Assembly: GCF_947492815.1 (NCBI RefSeq)
Contig: NZ_CANLOB010000001.1
Location: forward strand, 372,001 to 436,000
Length of the DNA: 64,000 nt
From: an uncultured Dokdonia sp.
GTDB taxonomy: Bacteria; Bacteroidota; Bacteroidia; Flavobacteriales; Flavobacteriaceae
Direction of reading: 5' to 3'
The notes below the pieces were generated by a model. That model was not told the origin of the DNA. It saw nothing but the letters and a program-made list of their open reading frames with translations, and made no database searches. This document shows, one piece after another, positions 1 through 8,886 of the stretch. Each line of letters opens with the position of its first letter. Position 1 is the stretch's first letter. Both the position numbers and the translations under genes were made by a program.

Positions 1-429
1 CACTTAGCCAATAGTGCCTATGTAAATTTCATGAGTCATACACGTATGGGTTTTATGATTGAAAATGGACTAAGCCAAAAAGAAATGGTGATTCACAATA
101 TTGGTCCTGTTGTTTTTCATGAGCAGTTATTCTTTTTCAAAGAAGCTTTTCAAGGAAAACCTATTCGTGTGAGTTTTGAATTAGGAGGAAGTAGTCCTGA
201 TGGTATGTTTTTCAAATTTGTTCATAATTTTTATGATCATAAAGGGCGTAATATAGCGCGTGGTACTATGCAAGGGGGATGGATAGATCTAACAACTCGA
301 AAGTTGTGTGGTCTTCCAGAGTCATTAATACCTATGCTAAAAAATGCTCCAAAAACGCCAGACTATAAGATACTAACCAAAGAAGACATGAGAGCACATG
401 GACAGGCTCCTGTGCATTTAGAAGAATAA
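1..429 (+). CDS. Acyl-CoA thioesterase-like hot-dog protein, 5' end outside window
   Basis: The reading frame is open from base 1, so the gene starts upstream and 142 residues are visible. The stretch HLANSAYVNF just before the first internal ATG matches the catalytic-helix region of 4HBT-type thioesterases (D-x-x-GHLANxxY in the family), so the ATG at 31 is not the true start. The family hydrolyses acyl-CoA thioesters in the cytoplasm. The remainder has the beta-strand pattern of a hot-dog fold (VSFELGG, FKFVHNFYD, IARGTMQGGWID). The catalytic Asp would lie just upstream of the window. A bidirectional terminator-like hairpin follows. The substrate is unknown. Confidence 0.75.
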   Translation, partial: HLANSAYVNFMSHTRMGFMIENGLSQKEMVIHNIGPVVFHEQLFFFKEAFQGKPIRVSFELGGSSPDGMFFKFVHNFYDHKGRNIARGTMQGGWIDLTTRKLCGLPESLIPMLKNAPKTPDYKILTKEDMRAHGQAPVHLEE

Positions 430-492
430 TTTCATAATATAAGCTACCTCAATACAAGCCTCAGAGTATTACAACCTTCGGGAATGCCAATA

Positions 493-531
493 AAAAGCCT
501 GAGTATATAATATTTTTATACGCAGGCTTTT
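493..531. terminator. Bidirectional intrinsic terminator
   Basis: The arms AAAAGCCTG (493-501) and CAGGCTTTT (523-531) form a 9-bp perfect stem flanked by A and T runs. It lies between the convergent thioesterase and SnoaL-like genes and can serve both. Confidence 0.8.
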
Positions 532-537
532 ATATAA

Positions 538-909
538 CTACTCGCTAGGTGGCATATCATAAAAGAATTGTTCCTTTACAATTTTACCATCTTGTACTTC
601 ATATACAGCTATTTCTGAAGATTGTGAACGCTGTCCGCTTGGGCGATGTGTCGTATCCATTTCAAAACGAACAGAAAACCAATTATCTGCTACAGTAGGT
701 TCGCTTACCTTACTACTATGTACTTCAAAAGTTTCTTCCCACCACTGTCCCTTTTGGGCTACAGCTTCCATTCCTTGTACTTCTTCCATCTGAGCCCCTT
801 TAGGTTCAATACTTACAATATTTGGGCTATACAAGTTCTGATAACAGCTAGCATAATCTCCTTGATTACACCAGTTCACTAATTTTTCTGCGATTTCTTT
901 AGTTTCCAT
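538..909 (-). CDS. SnoaL-like (NTF2 fold) protein
   Basis: 123 residues, the usual size for a SnoaL/NTF2-like alpha+beta cone domain. It has an N-terminal helix pair (EIAEKLVNWCNQGDYASCYQNLY) and ends in strands such as EIAVYEVQDGKIVKEQFFY, typical of SnoaL_2/DUF4440-type proteins. Such domains bind small hydrophobic ligands or act as isomerases or cyclases, but no catalytic pair can be assigned here. No signal peptide, so it is probably cytoplasmic. It converges with the upstream thioesterase and diverges from the DUF1761 gene. Function unknown. Confidence 0.8.
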   Translation of the reverse strand: METKEIAEKLVNWCNQGDYASCYQNLYSPNIVSIEPKGAQMEEVQGMEAVAQKGQWWEETFEVHSSKVSEPTVADNWFSVRFEMDTTHRPSGQRSQSSEIAVYEVQDGKIVKEQFFYDMPPSE

Positions 910-1061
910 AATGATTGAGTTGTTTTTGATTTGTTTATATAGCTTCTTTTTTTGTTTAAAATTACAACCTATAAATGTTGATTACAAGTTGATTGTGTTA
1001 AACAAAGTTTACTTTTTTTAGTAACTTTAATTCATAACTAATCAAAAAGACAATAGAATTT

Positions 1062-1499
1062 ATGGAAGGTTTTGACATTAATTGGCTTGCAATACTTGCA
1101 GCTGCAGCTTCTTCCCTAGTAGTAGGGTTTATTTGGTATGGGCCGTTATTTGGGAAGGCTTGGATGACAGCATCTGGCATGACTGAAGAAAAAGTTAAAA
1201 GTGGGAATATGGCATTCATCTTTGGATTGAGTTTTGTTTTCGGATTATTCTTAGCATTCTCTATGTGGGCGCAAGTAATGGTAGGTGGAGGTGGAGGCGA
1301 GATTCATGGACAAGATCCGTATCTCACCTTTAAACATGGTGCTTTCCATGGTGTACTTATGGGGGTTTTTATGATACTTCCTGTTTTAGGAACTATTGCT
1401 TTGTATGAACGTAAATCTATCAAATATGTCCTGATTGCTGTAGGATATTGGACAGTTACCTTAGCTGTAATGGGAGGAATTATTAATGCTTGGGTATAA
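1062..1499 (+). CDS. DUF1761 family four-helix membrane protein
   Basis: 145 residues beginning MEGFDINWLAILAAAASSLV, with the characteristic FIWYGPLFGKAWM motif after the first membrane span, as in DUF1761. Four spans are predicted near residues 8-28, 52-75, 96-116 and 122-144. A glycine-rich loop (GGGGGE) follows span two. The family has no established biochemical role. It stands alone, with a terminator-like hairpin just downstream that is shared with the convergent gene. Confidence 0.8.
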   Translation: MEGFDINWLAILAAAASSLVVGFIWYGPLFGKAWMTASGMTEEKVKSGNMAFIFGLSFVFGLFLAFSMWAQVMVGGGGGEIHGQDPYLTFKHGAFHGVLMGVFMILPVLGTIALYERKSIKYVLIAVGYWTVTLAVMGGIINAWV

Positions 1500-1516
1500 T
1501 AATAACAATACACATA

Positions 1517-1553
1517 AAAGAGTCTATATCATAAGTTAACATATAGTCTCTTT
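1517..1553. terminator. Hairpin terminator between convergent genes
   Basis: AAAGAGTCTATAT (1517-1529) pairs with ATATAGTCTCTTT (1541-1553), with one T-T mismatch and T-rich flanks. The right arm reaches the stop codon of the minus-strand GNAT-like gene, so the hairpin may terminate both convergent transcripts. Confidence 0.6.
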
Positions 1554-2694
1554 ATACTTTAAGAGGTGTATGTTGTTTGTATTCTTTCATTTTAATTTGC
1601 CTTACTAATGGTTTAAACAATAAGGTCGCTAACGTTCTGCGATGTCTTACATAGCAAGTTAGATTATCAGGAACGGCTCCTAATGTGCTTTTAATTTCTG
1701 AAGAAGTTCTTCCAAAATTAACTTCTTCAGCGTTCATTTCGATTCCTAATCTAACGTAATCATTTAGAATTCTAGGATAGATTGATAATTTTTTATTATA
1801 GTCATAATCTATGCCTATAAAATGGGCGTCTATTTTATTTTCTACTTTAAATGCAGTAGCAAAGCCTACTATACGATTCTCAAGCCAGTAAGTGTTTATG
1901 AGTACGCTTTCGCGAAAGCGTATTTTTAATAATTTATACGTTTCTATTTGTAAATCTATGGTCTTAAATAATGCTCGGTCTGTGATATTGCAATATAGCT
2001 GTTGCAAATCCTCTTGATACTTTTCTATATCTTCTACATCAAAAGGTCGCATGATTAATGGTGCGCTCTTTTTATCAGCCTTATTTACTTTAACACGATA
2101 CTTTGATTTTAGGGCAGCTTTATATTGATCAAAATCTGTCCATTCTTTGCGTATGCTAAGACGCATATTAGGTTCTACTGCAAAGGGTTGAAATTGATGT
2201 TTTTCAACTTCAGAAACTACTGAAAGCTCATCTTCTATAAAGTCTTTAAAAAAGAAAACAGAAGCTTTCTTTTGTGTTTGTACTTTTTTTACCTCTTCTG
2301 CTATTTTCTTATAAATAGGTTCTTGTACGATTCCTTCTTTTACGATAACACCGTAATTACCGCTTAGAAATACATTTCCGCATACGATTGTATGTACTTT
2401 ATGAGCACTTATATAACATTGTAAAGAGCGCGCAATACGCTCTGAAAAAGGGAGATGTTCTTGTGCATTGTCTATAGCGACACTCATTCGTTGTAAAATG
2501 GCTAAAGACACAACATCTTTTTCTTGAGAAAGTACTAAATAAAAATATTCTATTTTTTGATTTGCTTCTTCAAAAGCTTGAAGAAATTCCTTAGTAAAAT
2601 ACAAAGTATCTTTACACCCTAGAACTGTAAATACAGTCTCTGGAACTTCTTTTATAGTTGTATAATATGTAACGTTTAGATCACTCAACTGCAA
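1552..2694 (-). CDS. GNAT/FemAB-like acyltransferase
   Basis: 380 residues. The C-terminal half (about 190-340) has the layout of the GNAT-type BioF2/FemAB-like domain: a basic stretch DQYKAALKSKYRVKVNKADKK, a central GFATAFKVENKIDAHFIGIDYDYNKK and a helical LGIEMNAEEVNFGRTS. This suggests transfer of an acyl or aminoacyl group; the substrate is unknown. No signal peptide or clear membrane span. It carries an intragenic palindrome (1903-1922) that encodes RFRES near residues 259-263. Its start overlaps the end of the upstream EamA gene by 14 nt, implying co-transcription and translational coupling with it and the ArsC-like gene. Confidence 0.65.
   Translation of the reverse strand: MQLSDLNVTYYTTIKEVPETVFTVLGCKDTLYFTKEFLQAFEEANQKIEYFYLVLSQEKDVVSLAILQRMSVAIDNAQEHLPFSERIARSLQCYISAHKVHTIVCGNVFLSGNYGVIVKEGIVQEPIYKKIAEEVKKVQTQKKASVFFFKDFIEDELSVVSEVEKHQFQPFAVEPNMRLSIRKEWTDFDQYKAALKSKYRVKVNKADKKSAPLIMRPFDVEDIEKYQEDLQQLYCNITDRALFKTIDLQIETYKLLKIRFRESVLINTYWLENRIVGFATAFKVENKIDAHFIGIDYDYNKKLSIYPRILNDYVRLGIEMNAEEVNFGRTSSEIKSTLGAVPDNLTCYVRHRRTLATLLFKPLVRQIKMKEYKQHTPLKV
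1903..1922. repeat. Iterated palindrome, full 20-bp copy, intragenic
   Basis: A perfect TACGCTTTCGCGAAAGCGTA inside the GNAT-like gene. Read on the minus strand it gives Ile-Arg-Phe-Arg-Glu-Ser-Val, the only copy in this window using that frame. Confidence 0.95.
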
Positions 2695-3577
2695 TTGTTT
2701 TCCGTTTTGTACTTAAATATACTCCTAAAAAAATCAATCCTGCAGCAAAGGCGCGAACTCCAGTAAGTGTATCTGCTCCTAAAATAATAGCAACTAGGGT
2801 CGCTAATAATGGTTGAAGATAAATAAAAGCTCCAATAGTAGATGGCTTGAGTGTTCGTAATGCAAATACATTAAACAAATATGTTAAATAGGTAGTTCCT
2901 ACTACTACAAAAATCATTACACCTATTACAGACACTGGCAATGTAGACCATTGTACTTCCATAAACTCGGGTAATGCCACAGGTAAGTTTGTAAAAACTG
3001 CTATTAAAAAAAACCATTTCATCAGTGTAATAGAGGAATACTTAGCTGTAAGAGGTTTTACAATAATTAAATATACAGAGTATGCTGTAGCATTTACAAT
3101 AAACAAGATATTCCCTAAGGGGATATTAGGTGCATTTTCTTGTGTTTTTGCTCCAAAGAGAATTAAAACAAGTGCCCCTACGAGACCTATCCCAATACCT
3201 GATCCTTTAAACCACGTGATTTTTTCTTTTAAAAAAATAGCAGATAGCACTAATAGAATAACTGGTGATAATGTAATAACAACGCTACTATTTATAGGTG
3301 TAGAAAGTGCTAAACCTTTAAAAAACATAAGCATATTAATTGTCATTCCAAATAATGCACAAAGCACAATACGTGTCCAATCTTTACGATCTATTTTTTC
3401 TCTAGGGAAAAATAAACTGGTAAGCCAAAACAGCAAAGCCGCTCCTAAAACTCGCAACATAATAAACCCAAAAGGTTTAATATAAGTAGGCATTAAATCT
3501 TTAGCGAGCGTATGATTTACCCCGTAAATAAAGCTAGCTCCAAACGCTGCTAACAAAGCTAGATGACGCTTACTCAT
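2681..3577 (-). CDS. EamA/DMT family transporter
   Basis: 298 residues with about ten hydrophobic spans in two EamA repeats (roughly 5-140 and 155-292), the standard architecture of drug/metabolite exporters. Recognisable features are the first-repeat ALLAAFGASFIYGVNHTLAKDL and the second-repeat FALRTLKPSTIGAFIYLQPLLA with the conserved P near the end of span nine. An inner-membrane exporter of unknown substrate. It starts 2 nt after the ArsC-like stop and overlaps the GNAT-like gene, so the three form a minus-strand operon. Confidence 0.9.
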   Translation of the reverse strand: MSKRHLALLAAFGASFIYGVNHTLAKDLMPTYIKPFGFIMLRVLGAALLFWLTSLFFPREKIDRKDWTRIVLCALFGMTINMLMFFKGLALSTPINSSVVITLSPVILLVLSAIFLKEKITWFKGSGIGIGLVGALVLILFGAKTQENAPNIPLGNILFIVNATAYSVYLIIVKPLTAKYSSITLMKWFFLIAVFTNLPVALPEFMEVQWSTLPVSVIGVMIFVVVGTTYLTYLFNVFALRTLKPSTIGAFIYLQPLLATLVAIILGADTLTGVRAFAAGLIFLGVYLSTKRKTIAVE

Positions 3578-3579
3578 GA

Positions 3580-3960
3580 TTATTTAAACGCTTCTACGGC
3601 TTGTGCTACTACTTTTTTACTATTCCCGACAAAAATAGCGTCATCTACAATCATCACAGGACGTTTTAAGAAGGTGTAATGTTCTAAAATAAGATCTTTA
3701 TACGCTTCTTCAGACAGTGTTTGTTCATTTAAATTACGCTGACGATATAACTGTGCTCTTTTACTAAATAATGCTTCATAACTTCCTGTAAAAGCATGCA
3801 TAGCTTCCAATTGTTCTTTAGTAATTGCTTCTGTTTTTATGTCTTGTAATAGTACATCATTACTTGGACTAATTTCTTGAATAATACGTTGACAAGTATT
3901 ACAGCTAGAGAGATGGTAAATTTTTTTCACAATAAAATCGCTATATGAGTTATCACTCAC
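3580..3960 (-). CDS. ArsC/Spx-like thioredoxin-fold protein
   Basis: 126 residues with CxxC (Cys20, Cys23) in SSCNTCQRI after an initial strand, and KRPVMIVDD near residue 100, matching the ArsC/Spx/YffB family. The annotated start is GTG. A second in-frame GTG at 3930 would give a 116-residue protein starting VKKIYHLSSC, closer to family length, so the start is uncertain. No arsenite exporter or ArsR-type regulator is adjacent, so arsenate reduction is not implied; a general redox or Spx-like role is equally possible. First gene of the operon with the EamA transporter. Confidence 0.8.
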   Translation of the reverse strand: MSDNSYSDFIVKKIYHLSSCNTCQRIIQEISPSNDVLLQDIKTEAITKEQLEAMHAFTGSYEALFSKRAQLYRQRNLNEQTLSEEAYKDLILEHYTFLKRPVMIVDDAIFVGNSKKVVAQAVEAFK

Positions 3961-4013
3961 AAAATTCGTTCATTTATTATGAAATAAACTACTTTTAATA
4001 AAAAATTCACACC

Positions 4014-4472
4014 ATGCTTTACGACTTTGATATTTGTCAAAAAAACCGACAATTACTACACAATCTAATAGAGAAGTTAACCCCTGAACAGCTTAATAAA
4101 ATTCCTGAAGGTTATAACAATAATATTCTTTGGAATATTGGACACAGTATAGCGACACAGCAATTGTTAGTATATGGACTATCTGGAGAGGAAATCCAAG
4201 TCCCAAAATACATTATTGACCTTTACAAAAAAGGTACTAAGCCTGAAAAGGTTGCAACTCTAGAAGAAATAGATGAGATAAAATCTTTATTATTTTCTAC
4301 TATAGCCCAACTAGAGAAAGACTATAAAGATGGTCTCTTCAAGTCTTTTAAGACCTATACATTAAGCACGAGTGGAGGAACACTTCATAAGGTTGAGGAT
4401 GCTATTGCATTTAATAATTTTCATGAAGGATTGCATTTAGGATATGCTTTGGCATTAATAAAAGCTATTTAA
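4014..4472 (+). CDS. DinB superfamily protein
   Basis: 152 residues with the DinB-like four-helix bundle. The three putative metal ligands are visible: His44 in NIGHSIATQQ, and His137 and His141 in FHEGLHLGYAL. The family includes thiol transferases and many uncharacterised damage-inducible proteins. It is cytoplasmic. It diverges from the ArsC-like gene and is followed by a strong bidirectional terminator. Confidence 0.85.
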   Translation: MLYDFDICQKNRQLLHNLIEKLTPEQLNKIPEGYNNNILWNIGHSIATQQLLVYGLSGEEIQVPKYIIDLYKKGTKPEKVATLEEIDEIKSLLFSTIAQLEKDYKDGLFKSFKTYTLSTSGGTLHKVEDAIAFNNFHEGLHLGYALALIKAI

Positions 4473-4538
4473 TACACTCGTAGAAATTCACTACAATTTA
4501 TCATATCTCTGTTTCAAGACGGGATACATGATTAAATA

Positions 4539-4574
4539 AGAAACCCATCACTAAAAAGTGATGGGTTTCTTCTT
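4539..4574. terminator. Strong bidirectional terminator
   Basis: AGAAACCCATCACT (4539-4552) and AGTGATGGGTTTCT (4557-4570) form a 14-bp perfect stem with a short A loop. T-rich sequence follows on the plus strand and A-rich DNA lies on the other side. It serves the convergent DinB and T9SS genes. Confidence 0.9.
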
Positions 4575-4594
4575 TTAAGTTTTTAAGATATGTA

Positions 4595-7500
4595 TTACAT
4601 CTTAATTACTCTATATACTCCTGCTTTACCATTAGAAGTTACTTGCATTAAGTAAGTTCCTTTAGCCATTGTACTAACATTTAGTTGATACGTAGATAAT
4701 CCATCTACTCTCTGCTCAAGTACTTTTTGACCTAATAGGTTAAACATTGTTACATTTTCAATTCCTGCTCTAGCATCAAGATTAATTACATCTTGTGCTG
4801 GGTTAGGGAAGAAATTAAATCCTTCTAATGTATTATCATCTACAGATAGAGCTTCTTCACAAGTAACTTCCATAGTGAAGTTACCAACACCTGCTCCAAA
4901 TCCTTCAACCATGATAGTATAAGAACTTCCTACTGTAGCAGTAAATGTAAGTTCTGATTGTAATCCACAAGAATCATCATTTACAGCGATTTCATTTACA
5001 AGGTTACATTCATCATCAAATACTCTTAATAACGAATCATAATCTGTTGTTCCGTCACATAAAGATAATGTTACATTTTGTGCAGTTTCAGGTGTTACAT
5101 ATGTATAGAATACATCTCCAGATGGGTTCTGTCCAGAATCATTAGCATTTACTGTAGATCCAGATACGATATCACCACAGAATACTTCGATTGCATTTTC
5201 ACAATCATCGTTTGCTGGTGGTAAGAAGTATAAGAAATCTATTGAATTATAAATACTAAAGTCATCTACAGTACATCCTGCTTGAACGTATAATGTATAG
5301 AAGTTTCCATCTACAAATGGTCCAAATGCAGTATCAAAAGTATCTACAAGTGTATTTCCAACAGCGATAGCCCCTGGATCTCCTTGAGGAACTCCTACAT
5401 CTTGAATTTCCCAGTTGTATCCTAATGCATTCATTGACATTGCCCAAGATATGTCAGCAGATCCTGGTGCAAAGTTTCCAGCTGCTAGATCAAACGGTGC
5501 AAAACATGTAGGACAGTCTGCAGTGATTGTTCCAGTTTCAATGTTATTATCTACATCTCCTGTTGCTACTTCAATAAAGTTAGCATCTAAAATACTATAT
5601 GTAATTTCTCCTGGGAATCCTCCTGGCTCTCCGAACACAGTTGTAATGTCATCTCCTGGGTTAATTTCAAAAGTTAATGAACCTATTGCTCCGTCATTAT
5701 TTGGATCGTCATCTAAAGAAACATCATTCAATGCAAGAATACCATTTCTAAGTACATCTATAGTAGCTCCGTTCCATCCATCACCAAATGAATCATTCAT
5801 CTGTAGTGTATAAGAACATTCTCCTGGAGGTGCCATTGTTACAAATGGTACTGGTCCTGTAGGATTACTTGGATCATCTACAGCACAGTTTGCTGTAACA
5901 TAGAATTCATATTCTGTACCAGCATCTAATCCAGTAAGCATAAATGAAGCCATTGTAATTCCAGTTTCCATGGTACCTGTACCTAATTCAAATCCAATTG
6001 GTCCCCACTCAACTGTAAATTCTGGTGATGTAGGGTCATTATTATCTGTCCAACTTAAGTCAGCAGATGTATCTGTAACATTTGCCGCCATTAAGTCTGT
6101 TGGTGCGAAACAAGAAGGACAATCAGCTGTAAGTGTATTTGGCTGGATATCATTTTCTACATCTCCTATTGCTACTTCATTTCCTTCTGCATCTAAGATT
6201 CTGTAAGAAACCTCTCCTGGGAATCCTCCTCCATCAACAAATACAGTAGTAACATCTGCAGTACTATTTACTGGGAATGTAACAACTCCTTGTGCTCCAT
6301 TATTATTAGGATCATCTTCTAGAGTAACATCGTCTAATACAACAACACCATCTACTAATACATCCATAATAGCTCCATTCCATCCGTCTCCAAATGAATC
6401 GTTCATTTCAAGTGTATACTCACACATTAAGCAAGCTCCACCCTCATTAACTCTTTCTATAAGAATTGGGTTAGAAAGATCAAAACATCCGTCAAGACCA
6501 TCTAAGTTAGATCCCATATCAAGTCCTGTTAGTCCGTCTTCGTAACGAATATAATATACAGCACATATTCCTGGCTCAACACCATCTAAATCAAATGGAG
6601 GTGCCATAGGTAATCCTAAGATTTCACCTGTGGCATTATCTGTAATAACCCATCCATTATTAGTTCCGATAGGATCTCCAACAATAGTTACGTCAATTGG
6701 ATCTGGCATATCATCACCAACACAAATATTAGCTTCTGTGTTTCCAGAACCTGTAATTTCTATACTAACAGCATCTACAGCACAATCACTATATGCAGCA
6801 ACTTGGAAAGGACCGAAGCCTCCGCCTCCCCATTCCCAGACACGAACAAATAATGTCATACCTGCTAATGCTGGATCGTCAATAGCAATTAGAGAGAATA
6901 ATCCGTTTCCATCATCATCATTACAAGATACTTCTACAAGAGCACCTATTTCTCCACTGTAAACTGACATTCCAGTATCAGTAATACCACCAGCTGTATC
7001 TGTTTCAACATTTAATTGTCCCGTACTTGGTACTACAACGCTAAACCATACATCAGCTCCACCATAGTTCCCACAAGAAGGGTCATCTATTGCTGTATCT
7101 GTAGCACTTACGTTAGAAGCTGTTACAGGAAAATCTGTAAACACAGATCCTACCATTAATGTAATCGCTCCTTCTGGATCATCATTTGTTGGTGGTGGTG
7201 TATCGTATGCAGACATCTGGAAAGTTCCTAGAGAACCTCCGTTCCATTCCCATACACGTGCATAAAGTACCTCTCCTGGTGTACGACCTTCTAATTCTGC
7301 TAATGAGAACAAACCAGTTCCTCCATCATCATTACAAACTACTTCAACTAATGCTCCTATTTCTCCTTCATATATACTTATAGCAGTATCTGTAATAGAA
7401 CCATCATCTTCTCGAGATTCTACACTAACAGATCCACTCTCAGGAACCACAATACTATACCATAAATCTGCCTCAGTAAAGTTTCCACAAGATGGATCAT

Positions 7501-8305
7501 CAATAGCAGTTGCTGTTGCTTCTGTATTATCTGCAATCACTGGGAAATCTTCAAAAACTAATCCTACTGTTAAACTTGCAGCCGTTTCAGGATCATCATT
7601 AAGTGGCGGTGGCGCACAAGTACCATATAAGAATTGAGCTACAAGCTCCACATTAGCTCCTGTAAGATCTTCTATTTCTACACTTACAATAGTTTCTGCT
7701 GCTAAAATACCAACAAATACTGGTCCTGTAGTAGTAACATCTACTGTTACAGTGTCTATTAAACCTGCTTCCCCAATTACTCTAACATCAACACTTGATC
7801 CTCCTGTAAGTGAATATAAATCAAATCCTGTACTTGTTACAGCATCATCACCTGTAAAGTTAATTACTGTAAAATCTGTAAACGTGTTAGACCCTACAGC
7901 TGGATCTAGCGTTCCAAATCCATCATTTGGATCTAAATATACAGTTACGTTTCCAGGAGTATTTGCAGTAATCTCAAACCCTTCTTGTAATTCACCAGCT
8001 GGATAACAAGTATCACCTGCAGAGCTTAATATTTCTCCACACCCTATAAGAGCTCCAGGACCTCCTGCAAAATCTTCTAGTGTTAGCATAGCTCCATCTG
8101 AACAGTTTGCTAAATAATCATCTCTGTCATCAAATGTAGTTACATTAGCTCCCTTAGCTTGAACAGAAGCAATATATCCATCGGGTTTTTCAATAGTTGC
8201 TACCTCTCTTTGCAGGCCAGCGTCTACATACTCTTGAAGAGTAAGAGGATTTTGCCCAAATGCCGCGGCGGCAAAAAGACATAGTAATAATGTAATTTTT
8301 TTCAT
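4595..8305 (-). CDS. Giant secreted T9SS cargo protein with internal repeats
   Basis: 1236 residues from MKKITLLLCLF; this ATG (8305) is preferred over an in-frame one at 8335 because a signal peptide (through FGQ) follows it directly. Domains: unique N-terminal region (to about 230); two tandem repeats of about 135 residues (about 235 and 375) sharing DDPSCGN, GEIGALVEV and CNDD; two longer repeats (about 627 and 829) each starting YTL-MNDSFGDGWNGA and followed by fibronectin-III-like segments (CFAP-DL, ADLSW); a PPC-like domain (about 1030-1145) with NDDCENAIEV and YDSLLRVFD. It ends in a type-A T9SS sorting domain (FNFFPNPAQD, LLGQKVLE, KGTYLMQV). Probably a cell-surface adhesin or matrix protein; no catalytic motif seen. 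Confidence 0.88.
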   Translation of the reverse strand: MKKITLLLCLFAAAAFGQNPLTLQEYVDAGLQREVATIEKPDGYIASVQAKGANVTTFDDRDDYLANCSDGAMLTLEDFAGGPGALIGCGEILSSAGDTCYPAGELQEGFEITANTPGNVTVYLDPNDGFGTLDPAVGSNTFTDFTVINFTGDDAVTSTGFDLYSLTGGSSVDVRVIGEAGLIDTVTVDVTTTGPVFVGILAAETIVSVEIEDLTGANVELVAQFLYGTCAPPPLNDDPETAASLTVGLVFEDFPVIADNTEATATAIDDPSCGNFTEADLWYSIVVPESGSVSVESREDDGSITDTAISIYEGEIGALVEVVCNDDGGTGLFSLAELEGRTPGEVLYARVWEWNGGSLGTFQMSAYDTPPPTNDDPEGAITLMVGSVFTDFPVTASNVSATDTAIDDPSCGNYGGADVWFSVVVPSTGQLNVETDTAGGITDTGMSVYSGEIGALVEVSCNDDDGNGLFSLIAIDDPALAGMTLFVRVWEWGGGGFGPFQVAAYSDCAVDAVSIEITGSGNTEANICVGDDMPDPIDVTIVGDPIGTNNGWVITDNATGEILGLPMAPPFDLDGVEPGICAVYYIRYEDGLTGLDMGSNLDGLDGCFDLSNPILIERVNEGGACLMCEYTLEMNDSFGDGWNGAIMDVLVDGVVVLDDVTLEDDPNNNGAQGVVTFPVNSTADVTTVFVDGGGFPGEVSYRILDAEGNEVAIGDVENDIQPNTLTADCPSCFAPTDLMAANVTDTSADLSWTDNNDPTSPEFTVEWGPIGFELGTGTMETGITMASFMLTGLDAGTEYEFYVTANCAVDDPSNPTGPVPFVTMAPPGECSYTLQMNDSFGDGWNGATIDVLRNGILALNDVSLDDDPNNDGAIGSLTFEINPGDDITTVFGEPGGFPGEITYSILDANFIEVATGDVDNNIETGTITADCPTCFAPFDLAAGNFAPGSADISWAMSMNALGYNWEIQDVGVPQGDPGAIAVGNTLVDTFDTAFGPFVDGNFYTLYVQAGCTVDDFSIYNSIDFLYFLPPANDDCENAIEVFCGDIVSGSTVNANDSGQNPSGDVFYTYVTPETAQNVTLSLCDGTTDYDSLLRVFDDECNLVNEIAVNDDSCGLQSELTFTATVGSSYTIMVEGFGAGVGNFTMEVTCEEALSVDDNTLEGFNFFPNPAQDVINLDARAGIENVTMFNLLGQKVLEQRVDGLSTYQLNVSTMAKGTYLMQVTSNGKAGVYRVIKM

Positions 8306-8329
8306 GTTTGGTTTATTTTTAAAGTGAAA

Positions 8330-8344
8330 CCGCAAGAAATGCGG
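8330..8344 (-). promoter_or_regulatory. Leader hairpin upstream of the giant T9SS gene
   Basis: CCGCA (8330-8334) and TGCGG (8340-8344) form a GC-rich stem with a five-base loop about 25 nt upstream of the ATG at 8305. It is conspicuous in AT-rich DNA. It may affect mRNA stability or translation; there is no direct evidence. Confidence 0.35.
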
Positions 8345-8557
8345 GCTTAAAAGATAAATACTCTAAATCTTTTTTAAGAAAAATATAGCGTATTTTCGAT
8401 GAGTGACACCTATTGATCGCTATAAAACATAAATTTTTAAGAAAAAGTCACAACATTAACACAGAAAAAGCGTTTCTGCTATTTTTTTCATCCAGACATG
8501 TTAAAGAAAATGAGACCTAAATTTCATCATATATATTTAAAAAATTGTTTTCATAAA

Positions 8558-8577
8558 TACGCTTTCGCGAAAGCGTA
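8558..8577. repeat. Iterated palindrome, full 20-bp copy, intergenic
   Basis: A perfect TACGCTTTCGCGAAAGCGTA in the 580-bp spacer between the divergent T9SS gene and cystathionine gamma-synthase. Confidence 0.95.
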
Positions 8578-8592
8578 TAATTATATAATCCA

Positions 8593-8743
8593 ACCCGTTG
8601 TGCATTTTGATAAAATAACTAGTAATTGTCCTATTAATCTTCATTATATATCTCAAATCCTAAAGGAAGTGATGAAGATTTCTTCGATTCACCCTTCAGG
8701 GAGGGGAAAAAATCAAGAAATCTATTCAAAATGCACAACGGGT
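8593..8743. repeat. Nested inverted repeat upstream of metB
   Basis: An 18-bp perfect inverted repeat, ACCCGTTGTGCATTTTGA at 8593-8610 and its complement at 8726-8743, encloses a second stem: AGATTTCTTCGATT (8676-8689) against AATCAAGAAATCT (8711-8723) around a CCCT/AGGG loop. The whole could fold as a large hairpin or be a small MITE-like element. It lies 144 bp upstream of the metB start. No target-site duplication is obvious. This spacer (8306-8886) otherwise holds the palindrome at 8558 and a short hairpin at 8847-8876, and no credible gene. Confidence 0.65.
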
Positions 8744-8846
8744 AATCCATATTGAATATAGTAATGATGAGGTTTTACACTTCTACTAGGGTTATCTATA
8801 AAACAACCACCTTGTGTAAAGAGGTGTTTAATCGTATTTTTGAATA

Positions 8847-8876
8847 AGAAGAAAGCTATACACTTCGTCTTCTTAA
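8847..8876 (+). promoter_or_regulatory. 5' leader stem-loop before metB
   Basis: TAAGAAGA and TCTTCTTA flank a central loop and end about 10 nt before the ATG at 8887, so the hairpin could influence translation initiation. It does not match the SAM riboswitch consensus elements that I know. Confidence 0.35.
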
Positions 8877-8886
8877 TACATCACAT

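Noticed and set aside
5415..5813. Plus-strand open frames inside the giant T9SS gene (5415-5813, 6630-6962, 7752-8006 and others)
   Set aside because: They run antisense to a strong secreted protein gene and have no domain or promoter; they are frame shadows of Asp/Thr-rich codons.
8498..8755. 85-codon plus-strand open frame in the metB upstream spacer
   Set aside because: It spans the palindrome and nested inverted repeat, has no recognisable domain and atypical composition; the repeats explain it better.
8744..8886. SAM riboswitch in the metB leader
   Set aside because: No match to the SAM-I or SAM-II core motifs that I know; only short hairpins are visible.
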